From contig JAFAGA010000014.1 of NCBI GenBank assembly GCA_023423045.1, positions 1 to 58,399 of the forward strand: a stretch of 58,399 bases of DNA, read 5' to 3'. The DNA comes from Bacillota bacterium (GTDB taxonomy: Bacteria; Bacillota; Clostridia; Lachnospirales; Lachnospiraceae). The notes beneath the pieces were generated by a model. The model did no database searches. It saw only the letters and a list, made by a program, of their open reading frames with translations, and was not told the DNA's origin. Both the position numbers and the translations under genes were made by a program. Below, piece after piece: positions 26,992 through 34,524 of the stretch (positions are counted from its first letter, which is position 1; every line of letters begins with the position of its first letter).

Positions 26992-27763
26992 TCTCGTCCA
27001 CCCCTTCTCCTTTTATACTCAAATGGCTGCGCAGCAATTGCTTCATAGAAAAATAATCCTCGGTGTGTGGAAATAATTCTCCGAAATATGGATTTTTCAT
27101 TCGATATTGGATGCTGCCGCCCTGAGGTGCCATTACTAGCAGCTCCGTTCCAAGATAAAGAGCTTCTTCTATGCTGTGAGTTACCAGCAGGGTAGTCGGT
27201 CGCTGCTGCTTCCACAGGGATAAAAACAAGGCCCTGGCTTCTTCTCTGGTGATCTCATCCAGAGCCGAGAAAGGTTCGTCCATCAAAAGAAGATCCGGCT
27301 GCAGGAGGAAGGCTCTGGCAATGGCGGCACGCTGTAATTGTCCGCCGCTGAGTTGTCTTGGATATTTCTCCAGAAGGGAGGAAATATTCAGAGACTCACA
27401 AATTTGCCGAAAGCGTTCGAAGTATGTTTCCTCCCGGTATTCCCTGCGAAGTCTCGAGGGCAGCAGACAGTTTTCCTGCACGGTTTTCCAGGGGAGAAGG
27501 CCATAGTTTTGTGGAATTAGACCGATTCTGTGCAGCTTTGGACGAAGGGGAGAACGTCCTGACCCGGTGACAAATTCCAGGGTGCCTCCTTCGATGGGAA
27601 GGGAGCCGGACAGGGCGTGAATCAGGGTGGATTTACCGCAGCCGGAGGGACCCAGGACCGCCAGAGCCTCGCCTTTCTCCAGTTTGAAGGAAAGCTGCTC
27701 TATAACCGGATAATCTGTGTGCCTGGTTTTATAGTGAATGGATAAATTGTTAATGATAAGCAT
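26984..27763 (-). CDS. ABC transporter ATP-binding protein (SsuB/TauB-like)
   Basis: 259 residues from the ATG at 27763 (MLIINNLSIHYK), which has GAGGA 6 bp upstream; the ATG at 27775 has no site. Walker A is GPSGCGKST near 38, the signature LSGGQLQRAAIARAF near 140, and Walker B LLLMDEPFSALDEITREEA follows, all in the nitrate/sulfonate/taurine form. It energises the adjoining permease and the binding lipoprotein encoded upstream. Confidence 0.9.
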   Translation of the reverse strand: MLIINNLSIHYKTRHTDYPVIEQLSFKLEKGEALAVLGPSGCGKSTLIHALSGSLPIEGGTLEFVTGSGRSPLRPKLHRIGLIPQNYGLLPWKTVQENCLLPSRLRREYREETYFERFRQICESLNISSLLEKYPRQLSGGQLQRAAIARAFLLQPDLLLMDEPFSALDEITREEARALFLSLWKQQRPTTLLVTHSIEEALYLGTELLVMAPQGGSIQYRMKNPYFGELFPHTEDYFSMKQLLRSHLSIKGEGVDEIE

Positions 27764-27820
27764 GGCTTTCCTCATTTATCCGGTACAACATGGCAAAGCT
27801 GCATGCTGTACCGGAGCGCT

Positions 27821-28900
27821 CTATCTGGAATAAACGTCATAAGTCATCTGTTCATAGGTTAAATCAGAGGCACACAGTCCCCTGCCGCTTGCCCATGCGA
27901 TGGCATTCTCCACATCTTCTCTGGGGATAAGCGCGCTTTCCCGGAAGGGTTCGATGGTGATTTGCCCCTTCATTTCCTCGGGATAACCTACGGTTTGAAT
28001 CACAATATCTTCATAGCTTGCAATATCAGCCTGGTTAAGATATGCGACAGTTTCATTATATGCCAGGTATAAATTCTTCACCGCCTCGGAATTATTCTCC
28101 AGGAAGCTGCCGGTAAAGGCAGATACGGCGGGATACAGGCCGACATCATTGGCACTGCCCAGATATACGGCTCCGTCATTCAATACGATGGAGGCAAAGG
28201 GTTCCGGCAATAAACCAAGATCGATTTTATCATTGCGAAGCAATTCCACACGGTCAGGAATGCGGGGGATGACCTCCTTTACTACGGCATCGCTGGACAG
28301 AGAGTTATTCGCCAGAATCTGATCCAGAGTATAGTCGATCAGAGTGTTCTGGGAGATGGCGATGCTTCGTCCTGAGATTTCACTGATGGAGGTGATGCCG
28401 GTGTTCTTTCCTGCGACCAGAACATAGTCGCCGTCGGTAATACCGGTAATCTTGACATCAAAGTCTGCATTCTGATAGATACACACGCCGATGTAATCCG
28501 TCAACACTCCGTCCAGCTCTCCGGCAAGCAATGCCGCATCCCGGTCCTTGGCGGAGGTAAATACCTCCAGCTTCAAATCCAGATTATATTTTTGTGCCAG
28601 TCCCAGTTCGTTCATCATAACATAGGGAATGACATCATAGGAGGACATCATTCCGATGCGAAGGACAGTGCTCTCGGCGGGAACCTCCGTGGCAGAGGCT
28701 TCTTTGGTGCCGGCTTCGGAGGAATTGTCTGCGGTGTCTGAGCTGTCAGCTCCGGAAGGAGGGGTGGAAGGAGCAGCCTCGGAAGCTTCCGGGCTCTTTG
28801 ATGAGGGATCGGTGTCACCGGTTGAGGTATCTGCTTTACAGCCCAGGAGAAGTAAGGAGATCAGGCTGCAGGTGAGCAGCAGGGATAGAAATTTTTTCAT
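27821..28900 (-). CDS. ABC substrate-binding lipoprotein (NMT1/ThiY/SsuA-like)
   Basis: 359 residues from the ATG at 28900 (MKKFLS), preceded by AAAAGGAAC. The lipoprotein signal ends in LLLGC with Cys21. A long Ser/Asp/Glu/Pro/Thr-rich linker (22-70) follows. The binding domain begins LRIGMMSSYDVIPYVMMNELGLAQKYNLDLKLEVF, typical of the NMT1/SsuA group that binds thiamine precursors, sulfonates or aromatic acids. MqnA and MqnD of the futalosine pathway share this general fold, but this one is an exported lipoprotein with its own permease and ATPase. Confidence 0.88.
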   Translation of the reverse strand: MKKFLSLLLTCSLISLLLLGCKADTSTGDTDPSSKSPEASEAAPSTPPSGADSSDTADNSSEAGTKEASATEVPAESTVLRIGMMSSYDVIPYVMMNELGLAQKYNLDLKLEVFTSAKDRDAALLAGELDGVLTDYIGVCIYQNADFDVKITGITDGDYVLVAGKNTGITSISEISGRSIAISQNTLIDYTLDQILANNSLSSDAVVKEVIPRIPDRVELLRNDKIDLGLLPEPFASIVLNDGAVYLGSANDVGLYPAVSAFTGSFLENNSEAVKNLYLAYNETVAYLNQADIASYEDIVIQTVGYPEEMKGQITIEPFRESALIPREDVENAIAWASGRGLCASDLTYEQMTYDVYSR

Positions 28901-29012
28901 AATAGTATGTTCCTTTTCCATAAGATTTTCAATGATTTTTAAATAAGATAATGATTTGATAAATTGGTTTTAGGTAGGTTGATTTTATCAGTTTAAGTCT
29001 CGTGAGGCTTGT

Positions 29013-29885
29013 CTACAGGAATAGCGCATCAAGCACTCCGCTGATTAACAGAGTAATGCTGACCAGCTGATTTATACTGTAGGATGCGATGTTGACATTA
29101 GTCAAATTTGTTGGCGATACCAGCCGGTATTCCGCAATGAATAAACCGATAATGACCACCAGACCCAGCAGATAGAGCAGACCCAGCTGGGGAGCCAGCA
29201 CCCCGATAACAAGCAGGCAGAGCACCGTTATGATATGAAAGAGCTTGGCGATCATAAGCGCGTTCTTTACCCCGAATTTTACCGGAACGGAGTGGAGTCC
29301 GTTGGCTTTATCAAACTCATAGTCCTGGGAACCGTAGATAATATCAAAGCCGGCCACCCATAAGGTGTTGGCTGCTCCCATAAACAGGGGAAGCAGGCTC
29401 AGCTCTCCGGTAACGGCAAGCCAGGCTCCCACCGGCGCGCAGGCGCAGGTAACCCCCAGAACCAGATGGCAGAGATAGGTAAATCTCTTGCAATATGAGT
29501 AGATGATCATTAAAAATAAAGCAATGGGCGATAGCAGAAAGCAGATCAGGTTCAATTGCCAGGCTCCGATGAGCATAACCAGAAAGCACAGGGAGGTAAA
29601 GAGGATTACCTCTTTCTTCTTCATCTCACCTTTGGGTATCTGCCGTCCCGAGGTCCTGGGGTTTCTGGCATCGATTTCCGCATCAATAACCCGGTTGACA
29701 GCATTGGCTCCGGTTCGGGCGCCCAGAAAGCAGACCAGAATCCAGAACAGGGTTCTGAACTTTGGGATACCTTCTGCGGCAAGCAGCATGGAGACCAATG
29801 CAAAGCTGAAGGAAAATATGGTGTGGGAGAACATCACCAGCTTTCCGTAATCCTTAATTTTTTTAATGAATTTAATCAATACCAT
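29013..29885 (-). CDS. UbiA-family polyprenyltransferase (MqnP-like)
   Basis: 290 residues with eight or nine membrane helices. The two Asp-rich prenyl-diphosphate/Mg motifs are NRVIDAEIDARNPRT (near residue 65-78) and DIIYGSQDYEFDKANG (near 180-195). The sequence looks like the 'putative 4-hydroxybenzoate prenyltransferase' group linked to the futalosine menaquinone pathway (MqnP) rather than MenA. It transfers a polyprenyl chain to an aromatic acid in the membrane. It overlaps the ubiD-like gene by 14 bp. Confidence 0.88.
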   Translation of the reverse strand: MVLIKFIKKIKDYGKLVMFSHTIFSFSFALVSMLLAAEGIPKFRTLFWILVCFLGARTGANAVNRVIDAEIDARNPRTSGRQIPKGEMKKKEVILFTSLCFLVMLIGAWQLNLICFLLSPIALFLMIIYSYCKRFTYLCHLVLGVTCACAPVGAWLAVTGELSLLPLFMGAANTLWVAGFDIIYGSQDYEFDKANGLHSVPVKFGVKNALMIAKLFHIITVLCLLVIGVLAPQLGLLYLLGLVVIIGLFIAEYRLVSPTNLTNVNIASYSINQLVSITLLISGVLDALFL

Positions 29886-31575
29886 ACTGCGTCCACCTTT
29901 CCGACACCTGCTGCTTTATCTCCGGAGACATTTCGATATCATTGGGCCATGGCCTGGTCAGGCCTTCCCCGCTCCATTTTTTTGTAGCATCAATGCCAAG
30001 CTTACCATCCAGGAGGACCAGATCCCGCTTGGCATCAATGTTATTAAATACTTTCCACATCACGGTGGATAAATCCTCCGGGGATACCAGGGCATCCACC
30101 GCAATTACAAACTTGTCCCTGTGCCGGCTCATATATTCGGCCAACGCTTCCCGGGCTTGTCCGGGGCGCTCCTTTTGCACAGTAAGGATATGGTAGGTGT
30201 GGGCCGGCTGGGACCTGGTTTCCGAAGTACCTTTTTTGGTTGCATCAATTCCGAGGCGGTTGCCGTACAGGGCTTCGTTGGAGGAATGGTCCAGGGCATC
30301 CAGGGGGCCCTCGGAGATGATAAGACTCCTGTTCACGTCGGTATTCGCCAGTACGGCATCCCGTACCTGGGCAAGGTTCTGTACATCGACGGTATTGTCA
30401 ACAACAATAATCATTTTGGTATACATCATCTGTCCCATCCCCCAGATGCTGTTCATGGCCTTAATGGCGGCACCGGGGTAGCCGGCCTTGATGGAAACAA
30501 TGGCGCAGTTGTGAAAGACACCTTCCAGAGGCAGATTAATATCGATGAGTTCCGGGATAAGCATGCGCAGCATCGGCAGAAAGATCCGCTCTGTCGCTTT
30601 GGCCATATAGCAATCCTCCATGGGAGGCTTTCCAACAACTGTGGCAGGGTAGATCGCATCCCTTCGGTGGGTGATGCAGGTAACATGAAAGCGGGGATAG
30701 TAATCGGCAAGGGAATAATAGCCGGTATGATCGCCAAAAGGTCCCTCCAGTACCAGATCCTCCGCAGGGTCCACATAACCTTCCAGCACAATTTCTGCAT
30801 TGGCAGGGACATAGATATCGTTGGTGATGCATTTTACCAGCTTCACATTGGAGCGGCGGAGCCACCCCGCCAGCATCATTTCATCCAGCATGGGCGGCAG
30901 AGGAGCGGTTGAGGCATAGGTGATTGCTGGGTCGCATCCAAGGGCCACTGAGACGGGCATCCTTTTCCCGCTCTTTTTATAACCCTGATATATCTCGGAA
31001 CCGTCCTTATGCTTATGCCAATGCATGCCCGTGCTGGTTTTATCCAGAATCTGCATCCGGTACATACCCACGTTCTGACGCTTGGAATGCAGGTCCTTGG
31101 TAAAAACCAGGGGCAGGGTCACGAACTTGCCGGCATCCTCCGGCCAGCATTTTAGCACAGGCAGGGTATCTAAATCCACCTCCCGCTCGATAACCTCCTG
31201 GCATTTTCCGCGCCTTGGAGATTTGATGGGAAAAGCATGAAGAAGCCGAAGCAGGCGTGGAATGCTTCGAATCAATTTTTTTACGGAGAGGTAATTCCTC
31301 AAGTCCAGATATTGTGCAATGAGCTCTCCAAGCTCATCCAACTCCCGGACGCCCAGACCCAGGCTCATTCTCCGGTAGCTGCCCATGGCGTTGATCAGCA
31401 GGGGATAGTCAGAGCCCTGTACCTGTTCAAATAATAAGGCAGGTCCATGTGCTTTGGATACCCGATCCGCAATCTCCGTGATCTCAAGATCCGACGAAAC
31501 CTCTGCACGAACCCGCTTTAATTCCTGGTTGTTCTCCAATTGTTGTATAAATGTATGCAAATCCTGATATGACAT
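29872..31575 (-). CDS. UbiD-family prenyl-FMN-dependent decarboxylase (MqnL-like)
   Basis: 567 residues, between E. coli UbiD (about 495) and longer relatives. UbiD features are AWLRRSNVKLVKCITNDIYVPANAEIVLEGYVDP, then EGPFGDHTGYYS with the conserved Glu/Asp, and KPPMEDCYMAKATERIFLP. The short motif LGIDATKK occurs twice near the C terminus (about residues 454 and 532). It removes the carboxyl group after prenylation, using the cofactor made by the operon's UbiX. First gene of the operon, with AAGGAAG before the ATG. Confidence 0.9.
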   Translation of the reverse strand: MSYQDLHTFIQQLENNQELKRVRAEVSSDLEITEIADRVSKAHGPALLFEQVQGSDYPLLINAMGSYRRMSLGLGVRELDELGELIAQYLDLRNYLSVKKLIRSIPRLLRLLHAFPIKSPRRGKCQEVIEREVDLDTLPVLKCWPEDAGKFVTLPLVFTKDLHSKRQNVGMYRMQILDKTSTGMHWHKHKDGSEIYQGYKKSGKRMPVSVALGCDPAITYASTAPLPPMLDEMMLAGWLRRSNVKLVKCITNDIYVPANAEIVLEGYVDPAEDLVLEGPFGDHTGYYSLADYYPRFHVTCITHRRDAIYPATVVGKPPMEDCYMAKATERIFLPMLRMLIPELIDINLPLEGVFHNCAIVSIKAGYPGAAIKAMNSIWGMGQMMYTKMIIVVDNTVDVQNLAQVRDAVLANTDVNRSLIISEGPLDALDHSSNEALYGNRLGIDATKKGTSETRSQPAHTYHILTVQKERPGQAREALAEYMSRHRDKFVIAVDALVSPEDLSTVMWKVFNNIDAKRDLVLLDGKLGIDATKKWSGEGLTRPWPNDIEMSPEIKQQVSERWTQYGID

Positions 31576-31778
31576 ACGACACTTCCTTATTGATTGATAG
31601 TAAGATGGTAAGGGAACGCTTTAGTTGTAAAGGATACTCTTTTTCGGAAAAAGCACCACCTATATACTAAATCAGAATCGAAAGTAATTCAATAGTAGAT
31701 TTGATATCGGATGGCGTTACAGATTACCTGCAGAAAATGCCAAGAGAATAGGAATGTCCGGAAAGGATATTTCATAGG
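31576..31778. other. Gap upstream of the ubiD operon
   Basis: A/T-rich sequence carrying the expected minus-strand promoter region, although no well-spaced -35/-10 pair stands out. A small CTTTTT...AAAAAG hairpin lies near 31640-31655. No gene seen. Confidence 0.3.
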
Positions 31779-31908
31779 ATATAGTAAGGCGTAGTGATCA
31801 GTGCGAGAAAGACACTCGCACCGCAAGCTTGCTTGCGGGCATGCGATCGGAGCCGAAGATCATGAACGCGATTTTCGTTCATGATAGATATATAGTAAGG
31901 CGTAGTGA
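31779..31908. repeat. Hairpin-rich cassette bounded by a 19-bp direct repeat
   Basis: ATATAGTAAGGCGTAGTGA occurs at 31779-31797 and again at 31890-31908. Between the copies are three perfect hairpins in a row: GTGCGAG/CTCGCAC (31801-31807 and 31815-31821), CCGCAAGC/GCTTGCGG (31821-31828 and 31831-31838), and CATGAACG/CGTTCATG (31861-31868 and 31876-31883). This looks like a MITE- or REP-like mobile repeat or a structured-RNA cassette. It could be multi-copy in the genome, but only one copy is in this window. Confidence 0.6.
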
Positions 31909-31994
31909 GTATACCTTTTTTCATGATAGGGAAACGAGAATAAGCCAAGTTACTTGGGATGGAGTATAATCTTTGCAGGAAAGGAGTAATTGGA

Positions 31995-32294
31995 ATGGAA
32001 GTTTTGGCACGGTATATTGTATTGGTGGTGCTGGCAATCTGTTTGTGCCTTGGATACATAATCAAACACAGCATTCCGTTTATCCCGAATCGGTTCATAC
32101 CGCTTATCCTGGCGGCGGTCGGGATTGTCTTGAATGTGTGGATCAACGGATGGACATTCACGCCGGAGATATTATTGGGAGGCCTGGCGAGCGGGCTTGC
32201 CAGTACGGGAACCTTTGAAATGGTGCGTAATATTATGAATGCACAAGAAGGAACACAGGCTTCCGCACCTGAGATGCAGGAAATCAAGAGATGA
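31995..32294 (+). CDS. Holin-like small membrane protein (phage_holin_5_2 type)
   Basis: 99 residues from the ATG at 31995, with GGAAAGGAG 8 bp upstream. Two or three membrane segments alternate with a conserved-looking IIKHSIPFIPNRFIPLILAAVGIVLN and a WINGWTFTPEILLGGLASGLASTGTFE segment, then a short charged tail. This matches Firmicute phage holins of the Hol44/holin_5_2 group. No endolysin or other phage gene is nearby, so it is an orphan, either a prophage remnant or a domesticated holin. A hairpin terminator follows. Confidence 0.75.
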   Translation: MEVLARYIVLVVLAICLCLGYIIKHSIPFIPNRFIPLILAAVGIVLNVWINGWTFTPEILLGGLASGLASTGTFEMVRNIMNAQEGTQASAPEMQEIKR

Positions 32295-32360
32295 AAGTTG
32301 ATGAAGAGGGGAGACGGCCGCTGGCGACAAGAGGTCTGTCCTGGGTTAATGTTAATAGAA

Positions 32361-32407
32361 AAAGCGGGAAGAGTGCCATTTTATATATAAAGGTATCCTC
32401 CCGCTTT
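32361..32407. terminator. Terminator after the holin-like gene
   Basis: AAAGCGGGA (32361-32369) pairs with TCCCGCTTT (32399-32407), followed by ATTCTTATT. It lies between the convergent holin and GNAT genes. Confidence 0.65.
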
Positions 32408-32449
32408 ATTCTTATTTGTATAGGAAAGTTCTGCGATGCCTGGTTCCAT

Positions 32450-32986
32450 TCAGAGGGTTTCCAGCCATTCCTGTCTGGTCATGGAATAACAGGCAAGATC
32501 GTGAATAGAGCCATCATATATTCTGGAGCAGCGGCGAAGGGTGCCTTCATAATAAAAGCCGCATTTTTCAATAACTCGCCTGGAGCGGAGGTTATGAGAA
32601 TAATGGTGAATTGTCAATAAAGCGATATCAAGGTTCTCAAATGCGAAGCGTATAGCAGCCCGGGCAGCTTCAGTCATGATCCCTTTTCCCCAGAATTCTT
32701 CGGAAAGCACATAGCCCATCATTTTCACATCGGGTGCAGAGCGCAGATGATCCGAATGCAGTCCGACAGAGCCAATCAGCTTGTTACTTTCCTTCAAGAC
32801 TACAGCCCATACCTCCTGCTGTTCGATAAAGCCGGTGAGTATCTTTCTGGAGTTGTCCCTGCTTTGATGCGGCGGCCATCCGGCATTGGGACCTACCTCC
32901 GGATGTTTGGCATACTCGAAGAAATCTTCCAAATCCTCTTCCTGAAAGGGTCTTAATAACAATCGCTGTGTTTCCAGAGTCTTCAT
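32450..32986 (-). CDS. GNAT acetyltransferase, RimJ/RimL-like
   Basis: 178 residues from the ATG at 32986 (MKTLETQRLLLRPF), chosen because GGAGG is 5 bp upstream; the longer frame to 33073 lacks a site. Acetyltransf_3 features are the start TQRLLLRPFQEEDLEDFFEYA, the CoA loop WGKGIMTEAARAAIRFAFE and the end SRRVIEKCGFYYEGTLRR. Such enzymes acetylate protein N termini or small amines; the substrate is unknown. Confidence 0.85.
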   Translation of the reverse strand: MKTLETQRLLLRPFQEEDLEDFFEYAKHPEVGPNAGWPPHQSRDNSRKILTGFIEQQEVWAVVLKESNKLIGSVGLHSDHLRSAPDVKMMGYVLSEEFWGKGIMTEAARAAIRFAFENLDIALLTIHHYSHNLRSRRVIEKCGFYYEGTLRRCSRIYDGSIHDLACYSMTRQEWLETL

Positions 32987-33073
32987 AATTGCCTCCATCT
33001 CTGCCTGCGGACAAGCATTGGCAGGCAGCATATTAGTTAAATGTCTAGGTAAGAATATCATGCAAAAAAACAC

Positions 33074-34192
33074 TTATATATTTTCGATTCCAAAGGGAGA
33101 TGGATAAGTAACATCTTTGATAAAGATTGCCGGTATTTTTTCTGATACCACTTTATAAGAACCTTCGATTTGAGACATTAAAATTTCGATGGCTCTCTTT
33201 GAAATGCGTGCAACATCCTGCTTTACATAGGGAACAAAAGGCAGGCGCGGGTTATCAAATGAAATCAATTTAAATTGTTCTGGAATTGGTTTGCCGGATT
33301 GATGCAGCAAGGCATAAGCCATACTTGCCAGCGGCGTATCGATGGCAACACCTGCGGTAGCATTCGGATGCATTTTTAAAAAGGCTTCCAAAGACTGTTC
33401 TAATTCTACATCTCCTACATGGAAGTTTGCAGTAAACCACTTGCTTTTATCGATTTTTATTCCATGACGTACAAATCCTTCTTCAAAGCCCATCATTCTT
33501 TCATGGGTTGTGGAATTTGTGTCTCGTTGCGTGAATAAAAGAATGTCCGTGTGCCCTTCTTCCAGCAAATGCTCAATCACCTCTATTGCCGCTTCCTTAT
33601 TATCTGACACGACACTGCTGCTGATCAGGTGCGGTAGGTTTCGGTCAATTAGGACATGGGGAAACCGGTCCAGCGAAAGGCGTAAAATTTCTTCATCATA
33701 TGGTACGTAAGAATCTGATAAAATTGCCGGGAAAATAATAATTCCACGCACACCAAATGCCAAAAACATATTGATGGCCTCTTTTTCTTTTCCGATATGA
33801 TCATCGGTAACCCGAATTAATGTATGATAACCTAAGTCGTGCATATGTGACTGAATCAAGTAAAACAAAGAGCTTTCAACCGGCATGCAAAACGTGGGAA
33901 TAATGATGCCGATGATGCCTTTAAAGCTGGATTTTCTGGAGTTCAAAATATCCAGACCGTCTTTGCCGGCCACAAAACTGCCTTTTCCCTTAATTCGAAT
34001 AATCAAATTCGAATCAAATAAATCATTTAATGCCCGTTTAGAAGTAATGGTACTGACACAAAAATGCTTTGCAAGTTCATTCTCTGAAGGCAACCGGTCA
34101 CCGGGTCTGAACACTCCGGATAAGATTTGTTCTTTCAGCTCATTGGCAATCTGTGTATAGAGCGGCACAGTGCGATTGGATTTTCCGGCCAT
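33074..34192 (-). CDS. AraR-like regulator: GntR-type HTH fused to LacI-type sugar-binding domain
   Basis: 372 residues from the ATG at 34192 (MAGKSN), with AAAGGAG 8 bp upstream. Residues about 8-75 form a GntR winged helix (PLYTQIANELKEQILSGVFRPGDRLPSENELAKHFCVSTITSKRALNDL). From about residue 95 a LacI/GalR periplasmic-binding-like domain follows (IIGIIIPTF...). GntR plus LacI is the AraR (arabinose repressor) architecture. Divergent from the sugar transporter operon, it very likely represses it and releases on sugar binding. Several palindromes lie in the shared intergenic region. Confidence 0.88.
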   Translation of the reverse strand: MAGKSNRTVPLYTQIANELKEQILSGVFRPGDRLPSENELAKHFCVSTITSKRALNDLFDSNLIIRIKGKGSFVAGKDGLDILNSRKSSFKGIIGIIIPTFCMPVESSLFYLIQSHMHDLGYHTLIRVTDDHIGKEKEAINMFLAFGVRGIIIFPAILSDSYVPYDEEILRLSLDRFPHVLIDRNLPHLISSSVVSDNKEAAIEVIEHLLEEGHTDILLFTQRDTNSTTHERMMGFEEGFVRHGIKIDKSKWFTANFHVGDVELEQSLEAFLKMHPNATAGVAIDTPLASMAYALLHQSGKPIPEQFKLISFDNPRLPFVPYVKQDVARISKRAIEILMSQIEGSYKVVSEKIPAIFIKDVTYPSPFGIENI

Positions 34193-34270
34193 GCAGGTGA
34201 CTCCTTTTTCTAAAATCTTCAACAATAGTTTTTTAAAGTATAGCCTTTTAGATAGATAAAGTCAACAGAA

Positions 34271-34310
34271 ATACTAAGGTTAGTATATAAAAAAGTAATA
34301 AGCTTAGTAT
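34271..34310. promoter_or_regulatory. TTAGTAT operator sites proximal to the AraR-like gene
   Basis: ATACTAAGGTTAGTAT (34271-34286) is a full palindrome. A second TTAGTAT half-site lies at 34304-34310 within an imperfect palindrome centred on AAGCTT. Both are about 80-120 bp upstream of the regulator start and could mediate autorepression. Inference from sequence only. Confidence 0.5.
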
Positions 34311-34376
34311 ATAAATTATATTTTTTATTTGTTATGATAAATGTACAAAATAAATTCAAATTTTGCAAAAAAACTA

Positions 34377-34392
34377 TATTGTTGCAACAATA
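34377..34392. promoter_or_regulatory. 16-bp palindrome in the divergent control region
   Basis: TATTGTTGCAACAATA is a perfect 16-bp palindrome. It sits mid-way between the divergent starts and is a further operator candidate, either for the AraR-like regulator or for a LacI-family or catabolite regulator. Confidence 0.5.
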
Positions 34393-34448
34393 AATGGAGT
34401 TTTAGTGAAAAAAGAAATTAAATTATAAAGTAAAGGAGGAATAGTTAA

Positions 34449-34461
34449 TATACTTAGTATA
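34449..34461. promoter_or_regulatory. Third TTAGTAT-type palindrome before the sugar transporter operon
   Basis: TATACT, T, AGTATA (34449-34461) is a perfect palindrome containing the TTAGTAT half-site. An AAGGAGG at about 34435-34441 precedes it with no following ORF, so that Shine-Dalgarno-like stretch is probably coincidental or leader sequence. Confidence 0.5.
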
Positions 34462-34524
34462 GTAAGTTTTATAAGATCAAATGTAAGAATGAAACAGCAT
34501 TGAAAAATTGTTAGGAGGGAAATT

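Noticed and set aside
30121..30912. 263-codon open frame on the plus strand
   Set aside because: It is antisense to the ubiD-like gene and lacks any family signature.
34433..34470. Leader peptide after the AAGGAGG at 34435
   Set aside because: No start codon follows at a usable distance; the bases after it form an operator-like palindrome instead.
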